This document shows positions 1 to 7,729 of a DNA stretch of 64,000 bases, piece by piece. The first letter of the stretch is position 1; each line of letters begins with the position of its first letter. The translations under genes and the position numbers were made by a program. Under the pieces are notes generated by a model. The model ran no database searches and was not told the origin of the DNA. It was given only the letters and a program-made list of their open reading frames with translations. The stretch spans positions 59,937-123,936 of the forward strand of contig JBEBXQ010000001.1 in NCBI GenBank assembly GCA_040391535.1, read 5' to 3'. This DNA comes from JBEBXQ01 sp040391535 (GTDB lineage: Bacteria > Bacteroidota > Bacteroidia > Cytophagales > Spirosomataceae).

Positions 1-254
1 CCGCAACGGTCACAGATAATCCCTTTATAACGGATTCTCTTGTATTTCCCGCAGTGGCATTCCCAGTCTTTTACCGGCCCGAAAATACGTTCACAAAACA
101 AACCACCCATTTCTGGTTTATAGGTCCGGTAATTGATCGTTTCGGGTTGCGTAACCTCACCAAAAGAGCTCTCCAGAATCGATTCCGGAGAAGCAAGGCT
201 AATAGTGATGCTAGTGAAATCGCTATTTAATTTTTTATTTTTCTTGAAAGACAT
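1..254 (-). CDS. rpoC: RNA polymerase subunit beta-prime, N-terminal fragment (cut by window edge)
   Basis: Only the first 84 codons are in the window. They read MSFKKNKKLNSDFTSITISL, followed by a stretch containing SPESI and SFGEVTQPETINYRTYKPEMGG, then the first zinc-ribbon cysteines (WECHCGKYKRIRYKGIICDRC). This is the RpoC amino end: the clamp region that binds zinc and contacts the DNA entering RNA polymerase. The ATG is at 252-254. It follows rpoB by 81 bp on the same strand, the usual rpoBC arrangement, so it is almost certainly co-transcribed. The remainder lies left of the window, so completeness cannot be judged. Confidence 0.97.
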   Translation of the reverse strand, partial: MSFKKNKKLNSDFTSITISLASPESILESSFGEVTQPETINYRTYKPEMGGLFCERIFGPVKDWECHCGKYKRIRYKGIICDRC

Positions 255-335
255 ATCTATCAGGTGTTATCTGTTTTGTAGAAAGTCTGATTTAAAGTTT
301 AAATGGTATCGGCCTGCTTTCCAGCGACCGGTTCA

Positions 336-3300
336 CTACTTAAGCGTTACTTCCAGAGCAAGACCACGAAGTTCATGAACCAATACGTTGAATGATTCCG
401 GGATATTCGGTTTCGGCAGGTTTTCACCTTTCACTATGGCTTCATACGCTTTGGCACGGCCAATCACGTCATCTGACTTCACAGTCAGAATTTCCTGAAG
501 GATATGCGATGCTCCGAAGGCCTCAAGTGCCCAAACTTCCATTTCCCCGAAACGCTGTCCACCAAACTGCGCTTTACCTCCCAGCGGTTGCTGAGTAATA
601 AGCGAGTATGGCCCGATTGACCTTGCGTGCATTTTATCATCGACAAGGTGACCCAGTTTCAACATATAAATCAAACCAACGGTTACCGGTTGATCAAACT
701 GTTCTCCCGTCAGACCATTATACAAATAGGTTCTACCCCATTCCGGTAAGCCGGCATCCCTGAGTTCAGCATGTACTTCATCCTCGGTAGCTCCGTCAAA
801 AATAGGTGTAGCATAGCGACGACCCAGTTTCAGACCGGCCCAGGCGAGAATTGTCTCATAAATCTGACCGATGTTCATCCTTGATGGTACCCCCAGAGGG
901 TTAAGAACGATATCCATTGGCGTTCCGTCTTCCAGGAATGGCATATCTTCTTCACGTACAATACGGGCAACAACCCCTTTGTTACCGTGACGACCCGCCA
1001 TTTTATCACCCACTTTCAGTTTACGCTTTTTAGCTATATAAACTTTAGCCAGTTTAACGATACCCGCCGGAAGCTCATCTCCTACTTCAAGAGCAAAACG
1101 CTCACGTTTGAAACGGCCCATCAGTTCACTACGTGCTATCAGGTAATTGCGCACCAATTGAGTTACCAGTTGATTGGTATGTGCATTATCTGTCCAGTTA
1201 TCAGAGATTACATCACCAATTACGTTCACTTCTTCAGGAACGGAATACTGGCTTTCGTCACGATACGGATTGACAGCCGGGAACAAATTCTCTGCAATAT
1301 TACGGGCATTGAATTTCATTCCTTTGCTGATCAGCTCATCACCGAACTTATGCTTCACACCTCCGGTAGTAGTACCGTCAAGCAGAGCCACAAGTTTTCC
1401 GATCATCAATTCACGCAGATGCGAAAGGTCACGACCATAACGCTTCAGCAATACTTTCAGATCATCTTTATGCTTGGCTCTTTCTTCCTTGGTAGGTCTG
1501 GAGAAAAGTTTGGTATCAATGACCACCCCTTTCATGGATGGTGGTGCTTTCTTAGAAGCATCCTTCACATCACCGGCTTTATCACCAAAAATGGCACGAA
1601 GCAGCTTTTCTTCCGGAGTAGGATCAGACTCTCCTTTCGGTGTAATTTTACCGATCAGGATATCTCCTTCCTTAATTTCGGTACCAATTCTTACGATACC
1701 GTTTTCATCCAGGTTACGGACTGTTTCCTCACTTACGTTAGGAATTTCAGCAGTAAGCTCTTCTTCTCCACGTTTGGTATCACGGACTTCAAGTTCGAAT
1801 TCTTCAATGTGGATAGAAGTAAAGATGTCCTCACGAACCACTCTTTCGGATATTACAATCGCATCCTCAAAGTTATACCCCTGCCATGGCATGAATGCTA
1901 CCAGCATGTTACGTCCCAAAGCAAGTTCTCCTCCCTGTGTTCCGTAACCTTCGCAAAGCGGTTCACCTTTCGAAACTTTCTGGCCTTTCAGTACAATGGG
2001 TTGTAAGTTAAGGCAGGTATCCTGGTTAGTACGACGGAACTTAACCAAATCATACGTCTTGGTTTCACCTTCAAAACTTATCAGGATATCTTCATCGGTA
2101 CGGTCATAGCGAACCACAATTTTAGTGGCGTCCACAAAATCAATCACGCCGTTTCCTTCAGCTACTACCAACGCACGTGAATCCATAGCTACACGTTTTT
2201 CAAGACCCGTACCTACAATTGGTGCCTGAGGTCTCAATAAAGGTACAGCCTGGCGTTGCATGTTAGATCCCATCAGGGCACGGTTGGCATCATCATGCTC
2301 CAGGAATGGAATCAACGAAGCTGCGACCGATACAATCTGATTGGCTGCAATATCCATAAACGACACCTGAGAAGGATCTACCATCGGGAAATCACCTTCA
2401 AAACGTGTCTTGATTTTATCGACGGTGAAGTTTCCTTCCGTATCCACAGAGGCATTGGCCTGTGCAATATATTTGGAATCTTCTTCTTCGGCAGTCATAT
2501 AGACAATCTCCTTGGTCAGCTTGCCTCCTTCGTCAATAATCCTGTACGGGGTTTCAATGAAGCCCATACCATTGATTTTGGCATAAACGCAAAGAGACGA
2601 GATAAGACCGATGTTCGGGCCTTCGGGTGTTTCAATGGTACAAAGACGACCGTAGTGGGTATAGTGAACGTCACGAACCTCAAAACCGGCACGCTCTCTG
2701 GACAAACCACCCGGTCCCAGTGCAGACATACGTCTTTTATGGGTAATTTCAGCCAGCGGGTTGGTCTGATCCATAAACTGAGACAACTGATTGGTACCGA
2801 AGAATGAATTAATTACGGAAGAAAGTGTTCTTGCGTTAATCAAATCAACTGGTTTGAAATCCTCATTGTCACGAACGTTCATACGCTCTTTAATTGTTCT
2901 TGCCATACGGGCAAGACCAACGCCAAACTGCGCATAAAGCTGTTCACCAACCGTACGTACACGACGGTTTGACAAGTGATCAATATCATCAACTACAGCT
3001 TTCGCGTTGATCAGACCGATCAGGTACTTCACAATAGAAACAATATCTCCGGTAGTCAGGACACGCACATCAAGAGAAGTATCTGAACCCAGTTTCTTAT
3101 TGATCCTGTAACGACCCACATCACCCAGGTCATAACGCTTGTCACTGAAGAACAAACTCTGAATTACTTCACGGGCCGTCTGCTCATCAGGAGCCTCGGC
3201 GTTTCTGAGCTGACGATAAATCTGCTCAACCGCTTCTTTCTCTGAGTTGGAACTATCTTTCTGAAGCGTATTATATATAATGTTATAGTCAGCAACGTTC

Positions 3301-4196
3301 ATGTCTTCTTTATGAAGAATGATCGATTTCTGACCTGAACTTAAAATCAGGCTGATATCTTCTGCAGCAATGGCAGAATCCCTTTCGAGAAGCACTTCAT
3401 TACGCTGGATAGAAACTACCTCACCGGTATCTTCATCCACAAAGTCTTCCGTCCAGGTACGGAGAACCCTTGCTGCCAGTCTGCGGCCAACAGCTTTTTT
3501 CAGCGTGTCTTCCTTTGCCGCAATTTCCTCTGACAGGCCGAACATATCAAGAATATCCTTATCAGAGCCAAAGCCGATAGCACGAAGCAAGGTAGTTACC
3601 GGGAATTTTTTCTTACGGTCAATGTACGCATACATCACGTTATTGATATCCGTAGAGAACTCAATCCATGAACCTTTGAAAGGAATGATCCTCGCAGCAT
3701 ACAGTTTGGAACCGTTGGTGTGCTTACTCATGGAGAAAAACACTCCGGGAGAACGGTGCAGCTGAGATACAATTACACGCTCAGCACCATTGATTACAAA
3801 TGACCCTTTGTCGGTCATGTAAGGGATATTCCCCAGGAAAACCTCCTGTTCAATGGTTTCGAATTCTTCATGATCGGGATCATTACAAATCAGACGCAGC
3901 TTTGCTTTCAAAGGTACGGCATAAGTAAGACCACGGTCGATAGATTCATCCACCGAATATTTAGGTGGTTCGAGCAAATAATCAACGAACTCAAGAACGA
4001 AGTTTTCACGGGAATCCGCAATCGGGAAGTTCTCAGCAAAAACCTGATAAAGGCCTTCTTCCATTCTTGCTTCAGCGGACGTATCCAGGCTGAAGAAGTC
4101 ACGGAAAGATTGTACCTGAACTGCCAGCAGATCAGGATAATCAATCACCGGATGGATCCGGGCGAAATTTTTTCTGGGAGTTATTTTAATAGCCAA
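336..4196 (-). CDS. rpoB: DNA-directed RNA polymerase subunit beta
   Basis: 1286-residue beta subunit, catalytic core of RNA polymerase. The rifampicin pocket, about residues 465-500, reads FFGTNQLSQFMDQ, then ITHKRRMSALGPGGL. The residues corresponding to the classical resistance positions are the wild-type Asp, His and Ser, so the sequence predicts a rifampicin-sensitive enzyme. The MAGRHGNKG motif near residue 1065 and the C-terminal anchor for beta-prime are present. The start that fits homologs (AIKITPRKNFARIHPVIDYP) is a TTG at 4194-4196, with no ATG at the expected position. The frame stays open a little upstream, but that peptide does not look like RpoB. It lies downstream of rplL in the usual rplKAJL-rpoBC order. 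Confidence 0.98.
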   Translation of the reverse strand: MAIKITPRKNFARIHPVIDYPDLLAVQVQSFRDFFSLDTSAEARMEEGLYQVFAENFPIADSRENFVLEFVDYLLEPPKYSVDESIDRGLTYAVPLKAKLRLICNDPDHEEFETIEQEVFLGNIPYMTDKGSFVINGAERVIVSQLHRSPGVFFSMSKHTNGSKLYAARIIPFKGSWIEFSTDINNVMYAYIDRKKKFPVTTLLRAIGFGSDKDILDMFGLSEEIAAKEDTLKKAVGRRLAARVLRTWTEDFVDEDTGEVVSIQRNEVLLERDSAIAAEDISLILSSGQKSIILHKEDMNVADYNIIYNTLQKDSSNSEKEAVEQIYRQLRNAEAPDEQTAREVIQSLFFSDKRYDLGDVGRYRINKKLGSDTSLDVRVLTTGDIVSIVKYLIGLINAKAVVDDIDHLSNRRVRTVGEQLYAQFGVGLARMARTIKERMNVRDNEDFKPVDLINARTLSSVINSFFGTNQLSQFMDQTNPLAEITHKRRMSALGPGGLSRERAGFEVRDVHYTHYGRLCTIETPEGPNIGLISSLCVYAKINGMGFIETPYRIIDEGGKLTKEIVYMTAEEEDSKYIAQANASVDTEGNFTVDKIKTRFEGDFPMVDPSQVSFMDIAANQIVSVAASLIPFLEHDDANRALMGSNMQRQAVPLLRPQAPIVGTGLEKRVAMDSRALVVAEGNGVIDFVDATKIVVRYDRTDEDILISFEGETKTYDLVKFRRTNQDTCLNLQPIVLKGQKVSKGEPLCEGYGTQGGELALGRNMLVAFMPWQGYNFEDAIVISERVVREDIFTSIHIEEFELEVRDTKRGEEELTAEIPNVSEETVRNLDENGIVRIGTEIKEGDILIGKITPKGESDPTPEEKLLRAIFGDKAGDVKDASKKAPPSMKGVVIDTKLFSRPTKEERAKHKDDLKVLLKRYGRDLSHLRELMIGKLVALLDGTTTGGVKHKFGDELISKGMKFNARNIAENLFPAVNPYRDESQYSVPEEVNVIGDVISDNWTDNAHTNQLVTQLVRNYLIARSELMGRFKRERFALEVGDELPAGIVKLAKVYIAKKRKLKVGDKMAGRHGNKGVVARIVREEDMPFLEDGTPMDIVLNPLGVPSRMNIGQIYETILAWAGLKLGRRYATPIFDGATEDEVHAELRDAGLPEWGRTYLYNGLTGEQFDQPVTVGLIYMLKLGHLVDDKMHARSIGPYSLITQQPLGGKAQFGGQRFGEMEVWALEAFGASHILQEILTVKSDDVIGRAKAYEAIVKGENLPKPNIPESFNVLVHELRGLALEVTLK

Positions 4197-4227
4197 GGCT
4201 AAAATTTGTTTTGGGTTAGCAGATGAA

Positions 4228-4260
4228 CAAAAGATACTTTACAACCCTTTCGGGCGCAAA
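4228..4260 (-). promoter_or_regulatory. Candidate rpoB-proximal promoter, Bacteroidota type
   Basis: On the minus strand a TTTG (4257-4260) is followed after 20 nt by TATCTTTTG (4228-4236), one T longer than the TAnnTTTG consensus. It lies 32 bp before the rpoB TTG start and downstream of the hairpin at 4420-4453. It could provide rpoBC transcription independent of the ribosomal genes. The -7 box is imperfect, so this is inference only. Confidence 0.35.
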
Positions 4261-4419
4261 GACGTCAAATAGTTTAAACCTTCAACGCATGCCTCGTAGA
4301 TTGGATTGAAGCGCCCCCTCTTCTCTTCGCGCTACGAACGGAAAAGTGTTTCAGGGCACATTCAATAGATTGGTGAAAGCCGGTAAAAGCAGTAGAAAGA
4401 AATACCCGGATTCACAAAC

Positions 4420-4453
4420 AGGGATAGACCTGACGAAGGTCAGGTCTATCCCT
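4420..4453 (-). promoter_or_regulatory. rplL-rpoB intercistronic hairpin (attenuator or RNase processing site)
   Basis: A perfect 15-bp inverted repeat (AGGGATAGACCTGAC at 4420-4434, complement at 4439-4453) closes a 4-nt loop, CUUC in the minus-strand RNA. It lies 24 bp after the rplL stop codon. No U-run follows the stem in the transcription direction, so it is not a standard intrinsic terminator. E. coli has an attenuator and an RNase III site in the same rplL-rpoB gap, so a similar role is plausible but unproven here. Confidence 0.6.
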
Positions 4454-4477
4454 ATAACGGTAGAGCAGTAAAAAAAA

Positions 4478-4858
4478 TTACTTAACCTCTACTTCTGCAC
4501 CAGCTTCTTCAAGCTGTTTTTTCAGTGCTTCAGCTTCGTCTTTAGCTACACCTTCTTTCAGAGCTTTAGGGGCTCCGTCAACCAGTTCTTTAGCTTCTTT
4601 CAGTCCTAAACCGGTAAGATCTTTCACCAATTTAACAACTGCAAGTTTACCAGCACCGGCTGATTTAAGAATTACATCAAAAGATGTTTGTTCAGCGGCA
4701 GCTGCAGGAGCATCTCCACCAGCAGCACCAGCTACAACAACTGCACCAGCAGCAGCAGGCTCAATACCATACTCATCTTTAAGAATTGCAGCCAATTCAT
4801 TAACTTCTTTAACGGTAAGATTAACTAGCTGCTCAGCAAAGGCTTTTAAATCTGCCAT
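4478..4858 (-). CDS. rplL: 50S ribosomal protein L7/L12
   Basis: 126 residues, the normal length. The N-terminal dimerisation segment (LKAFAEQLVNLTVKEVNELAAIL) is followed by an Ala/Gly-rich hinge at about residues 34-55 and the conserved C-terminal domain (GAGKLAVVKLVKDLTGLGLKEAKELVDGAP). It forms the mobile stalk that recruits translational GTPases such as EF-Tu, bound through L10. It follows rplJ by 92 bp and precedes rpoB by 281 bp. That long downstream gap carries a strong hairpin, so output of L12 and RNA polymerase may be partly uncoupled. Confidence 0.98.
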   Translation of the reverse strand: MADLKAFAEQLVNLTVKEVNELAAILKDEYGIEPAAAGAVVVAGAAGGDAPAAAAEQTSFDVILKSAGAGKLAVVKLVKDLTGLGLKEAKELVDGAPKALKEGVAKDEAEALKKQLEEAGAEVEVK

Positions 4859-4950
4859 TTTTATTCTAAATTAAATGATTACAAAATAATGTTATGAATG
4901 ATAATATCCTGATATTATACTCCGCGGAATACCGGAGATGATTCCTGAAA

Positions 4951-5484
4951 TTATTGCTCTTTCTCTGATAAAGTCTTCAGGATGCCAGCAATTTTGCCTC
5001 CACCGCTTTGCAGGGCAGAAAGTACATTTTTGGCAGGTGACTGAAGAAGGCCGATAACCTCTCCGATAAGCTCTTCTTTTGATTTGATATTCACCAGCAC
5101 ATCCAGTTGATTTTCACCAACGAACAAGGCAGTATCAAGAGAAGCTCCTTTGAATTTCAACTTATCATTTCCGCTCTTTTTACGGAATTCCTTGATAAGC
5201 TGAGCTACAGCTTTACCAGATTCAGAATGAAACATGACACCAGAGAAACCTTTCAATACTTCCGCATCGAATAATGTATAATCTGCATCTAGTGTTTCAA
5301 GCGATTTTTTGATCAGAGTATTTTTTACAACACGGTACTCTACTCCTTTTTCAAAGCACAAACGGCGAAGATCGTTCACTTCTGAAACGGACATTCCTGC
5401 AGCGCTTGTGATATAGAAATAGGGCGTACTTGCAAACTTCTGACTCAATTCGTCAATAATTTCTGCTTTTTCCTGACGTGTCAT
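4951..5484 (-). CDS. rplJ: 50S ribosomal protein L10
   Basis: 177 residues. The N-terminal rRNA-binding domain begins MTRQEKAEIIDELSQKF and includes the LRRLCFEKGVEYRVVKNTLIKKSL core. The C-terminal helix that carries L12 dimers follows (VIGLLQSPAKNVLSALQSGGGKIAGILKTLSEKEQ). It is the base of the ribosomal stalk. The start codon lies 2 bp after the rplA stop, which suggests translational coupling. In E. coli the L10-L12 complex represses its own messenger; no such leader could be confirmed here. Confidence 0.98.
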   Translation of the reverse strand: MTRQEKAEIIDELSQKFASTPYFYITSAAGMSVSEVNDLRRLCFEKGVEYRVVKNTLIKKSLETLDADYTLFDAEVLKGFSGVMFHSESGKAVAQLIKEFRKKSGNDKLKFKGASLDTALFVGENQLDVLVNIKSKEELIGEVIGLLQSPAKNVLSALQSGGGKIAGILKTLSEKEQ

Positions 5485-5486
5485 AA

Positions 5487-6185
5487 TTATATTCCCTGGA
5501 TCGTATTTTTATCAATAGAAACTCCCGGACTCATTGTACTAGACAGGTAAATGCTTTTCACATAAGTACCTTTCGATGAAGAAGGTTTCAAACGAACAAG
5601 GGTATTGATTACTTCCTGAGCATTCTCAGCTAATTTCTCAGCTTCAAATGAGGATTTACCAATGCTGGTGTGAATCACACCGCCTTTGTCTACTTTAAAG
5701 TCAATTTTACCGGCTTTCACTTCCTTCACAGCTTTTGCTACGTCAACCGTAACAGTTCCTGATTTAGGATTTGGCATTAAGCCTCTGGGACCCAAAATTT
5801 TACCTAATCTACCTACCTTAGCCATTACGCTAGGCATGGTAATAATTACGTCAATATCAGTCCAGCCTTGTTCGATCTTCTGAATAAATTCATCAAGACC
5901 AACGTAGTCAGCACCAGCTTCTTTCGCTTCTGCTTCTTTATCAGGCGTACACAGAACAAGTACCCGCACCTCTTTTCCGATACCGTGTGGCAGTGAAACA
6001 ACACCACGCACCATCTGATCCGACTTACGAGGATCAACGCCCAGACGGACATCAATATCTACAGAAGAATCAAATTTGGTATAGGAAACTTCTTTGAGAA
6101 TTGCAGCTGCTTGCTCCAGAGAGTACGACTGTTTCGAATCAAATTTCGAAAGTGCCTCTTTTCTCTTTTTCGTCAATTTTCCCAT
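5487..6185 (-). CDS. rplA: 50S ribosomal protein L1
   Basis: 232 residues, full length. It forms the L1 stalk next to the E site and helps release deacylated tRNA. Family signatures are the GKLTKKRKEAL start, the DIDVRLGVDPRKSDQMVRGVVSLPHG segment near residues 43-69, and the GRLGKILGPRGLMPNPKSGTV motif near residues 126-146. It lies between rplK (24 bp upstream) and rplJ (2 bp downstream) in the conserved rplK-rplA-rplJ-rplL order. No oddities were seen. Confidence 0.98.
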   Translation of the reverse strand: MGKLTKKRKEALSKFDSKQSYSLEQAAAILKEVSYTKFDSSVDIDVRLGVDPRKSDQMVRGVVSLPHGIGKEVRVLVLCTPDKEAEAKEAGADYVGLDEFIQKIEQGWTDIDVIITMPSVMAKVGRLGKILGPRGLMPNPKSGTVTVDVAKAVKEVKAGKIDFKVDKGGVIHTSIGKSSFEAEKLAENAQEVINTLVRLKPSSSKGTYVKSIYLSSTMSPGVSIDKNTIQGI

Positions 6186-6209
6186 TTTCTTAATTGCTTA
6201 GGCGTAAAA

Positions 6210-6662
6210 TTACGCTTCGATATTTTCCCACGGAGCTTTGCCTGATACGGTAATACCCATACTACGAGCGGTACCCGCAACCATCCTCATGGCAGCATCA
6301 ACTGTAAAGCAATTCAGATCAGGCATTTTTGTTTCAGCAATCTGCTGAACCTGATCCCAGGATACTGAGGCCACCTTATTACGGTTTGGCTGATCAGAAC
6401 CTTTCTTTACCTTTGTAGCTTCCATCAGAAGAATAGCAGCAGGAGGTGTTTTGATTACAAAATCAAAAGACTTATCCTTATAGTAAGTGATTACTACCGG
6501 CAAAACCATTCCCATTTTATCCTGGGTACGGCCATTGAACTGCTTGCAAAACTCCATGATATTAAGACCCTTGGAACCTAGTGCCGGGCCTATTGGAGGA
6601 GAAGGATTGGCTTGACCACCCTTCACCTGGAGTTTGACGTATCCACCTATTTCTTTTGCCAT
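6210..6662 (-). CDS. rplK: 50S ribosomal protein L11
   Basis: 150 residues. It is a GTPase-centre protein that binds 23S rRNA around the thiostrepton loop. The N-terminal domain contains VKLQVKGGQANPSPPIGPALGSKGLNIMEFCKQFN, including the proline-rich segment that thiostrepton contacts. The C-terminal RNA-binding domain ends VAGTARSMGITVSG. It follows nusG by 83 bp and opens the ribosomal part of the operon. Confidence 0.98.
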   Translation of the reverse strand: MAKEIGGYVKLQVKGGQANPSPPIGPALGSKGLNIMEFCKQFNGRTQDKMGMVLPVVITYYKDKSFDFVIKTPPAAILLMEATKVKKGSDQPNRNKVASVSWDQVQQIAETKMPDLNCFTVDAAMRMVAGTARSMGITVSGKAPWENIEA

Positions 6663-6745
6663 TGTTTTGAATTTACTTTTGGTTTGTCTTTCGTATCAGC
6701 TTTTAAGTGCAAAGACTGGAAGCTTCTTTACACAACTTTCTACAA

Positions 6746-7309
6746 TCAACTCTCCTTTTCTACTTGTGCGTAACTAAGTTCGACAGGCGTACTTCGCCCG
6801 AATATTTTTACAACTACATTGAGTTTTTTCTTTTCATCAAAGACCTCTTCCACGGTTCCGATAAAACCACTGAAAGGCCCATCGACCACCTTGACATTTT
6901 CTCCTTTCAGGAAAGATATGCTTGGTGCTTCTTCTTCCTGCGCCACTTCATCCACGCGACCAAGAATGCGGTTCACTTCTGATTGTCTTAAAGGCACGGG
7001 GGTTTTATCCTTAGCGCTCTTGCCTTCTGAACTTCCCAGGAAACCTATCACTCCGGGAACGTTTGTCAGAATGTGTTTTACTTCACCTTTTGACAAGTCA
7101 GCAGAAACAATAATATACCCCGGAAAGAAGTTCTTCTCACGAACCCTCTTCTTCCCGTTGCGCATTTCATATATTTTCTCGGACGGAATCAAAATCTGAG
7201 GAACAAACTCGCTAAGATTCTGTCTGGCGATCTCTGTCTCAATATAGCTTTTGATCTTCTTCTCCTGTCCCGAAACAGCCCTTAAAACATACCAGTTAAC
7301 TTCGCTCAT
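6746..7309 (-). CDS. nusG: Transcription termination/antitermination protein NusG
   Basis: 187 residues. The NGN domain, which binds the RNA polymerase clamp, starts WYVLRAVSGQEKKIKSYIE and contains the FPGYIIVSADLS motif. The C-terminal KOW domain (about residues 133-187) reads LKGENVKVVDGPFSGFIGTV. NusG couples transcription to the ribosome and modulates pausing and Rho action. It is preceded by secE with 28 bp between them. In some Bacteroidota NusG-like paralogs (UpxY) sit in capsule loci. This copy is the housekeeping one because of its secE-rplK context. Confidence 0.97.
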   Translation of the reverse strand: MSEVNWYVLRAVSGQEKKIKSYIETEIARQNLSEFVPQILIPSEKIYEMRNGKKRVREKNFFPGYIIVSADLSKGEVKHILTNVPGVIGFLGSSEGKSAKDKTPVPLRQSEVNRILGRVDEVAQEEEAPSISFLKGENVKVVDGPFSGFIGTVEEVFDEKKKLNVVVKIFGRSTPVELSYAQVEKES

Positions 7310-7337
7310 ACCCTGACTTTTTACCTCTTAACTTGTT

Positions 7338-7529
7338 TTAAAACGATTGATAAAACAACTGAAGAGCAGTTTTAAATACAAAATCCATAGCTCCTACAAC
7401 AAGAGCAAATATTAGGGAACCTACCAGCACCAGAGTTGTATTTGACTGCAACTCGGAATACGGCGGCCAGGTCACATGCTGGGTAATTTCTTCCCAGGAG
7501 GCCTTAAAGAATGAAGTAACTTTTTCCAT
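7338..7529 (-). CDS. secE: Preprotein translocase subunit SecE
   Basis: 63 residues, the short single-helix form found in most bacteria outside the enterics. An amphipathic N-terminal segment (MEKVTSFFKASWEEITQHVTWPPYSEL) contains the conserved W-P pair before the transmembrane helix (TTLVLVGSLIFALVVGAMDFVF, about residues 30-51). SecE clamps the two halves of SecY in the inner membrane. It lies immediately after tRNA-Trp and before nusG, a conserved arrangement. Confidence 0.96.
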   Translation of the reverse strand: MEKVTSFFKASWEEITQHVTWPPYSELQSNTTLVLVGSLIFALVVGAMDFVFKTALQLFYQSF

Positions 7530-7543
7530 TGTTGGTTTGCTTG

Positions 7544-7614
7544 CACGGGCAGAGAGATTCGAACTCCCATCAACGGTTTTGGAGACCGCTATTCTGCCAT
7601 TGAACTATGCCCGT
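7544..7614 (-). tRNA. tRNA-Trp (CCA)
   Basis: The 71-nt cloverleaf on the minus strand starts ACGGGCA and ends TGCCCGT plus discriminator G. The anticodon loop CTCCAAA gives anticodon CCA. The T arm has the GTTCGAATC signature. It is the first product of the secE-nusG-rpl-rpo transcript, about 35 nt after the predicted transcription start. Its release would generate the secE messenger 5' end. The linkage tRNA-Trp/secE is common in bacteria. Confidence 0.97.
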
Positions 7615-7654
7615 TTGTGTAATGGATTCTCCCCTAAGTATATCTTCGGGGCTG

Positions 7655-7685
7655 CAAAGGTACTGATTGGTTTTAAAAAAAACAA
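7655..7685 (-). promoter_or_regulatory. Promoter of the tRNA-Trp-secE-nusG-rpl-rpo operon
   Basis: Minus strand: TTG (7683-7685), 20-nt spacer, TACCTTTG (7655-7662), an exact match to the Bacteroidota -7 box TAnnTTTG. The spacing equals that of the rpsA promoter in this window. The -33 element is embedded in the downstream arm of the tuf terminator hairpin, so the end of one operon and the start of the next share DNA. Confidence 0.75.
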
Positions 7686-7718
7686 GTGCACCTGTTAAAA
7701 ATGCACTTGTTTTTTAAA
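7673..7718 (-). terminator. Intrinsic terminator of tuf
   Basis: The arms are AACAAGTGCA and TGCACTTGTT around a short loop, flanked by A and T runs. On the minus strand the stem is followed by a run of eight T residues. It begins 12 bp after the tuf stop codon. The 3' arm overlaps the -33 element of the following promoter. Confidence 0.85.
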
Positions 7719-7729
7719 TTTCCTGATGA

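Noticed and set aside
987..2006. Long plus-strand reading frame of 339 codons inside rpoB
   Set aside because: It is antisense to highly conserved rpoB sequence, has no start context, and its translation is low-complexity Phe/Thr/Ser-rich as expected of a shadow frame.
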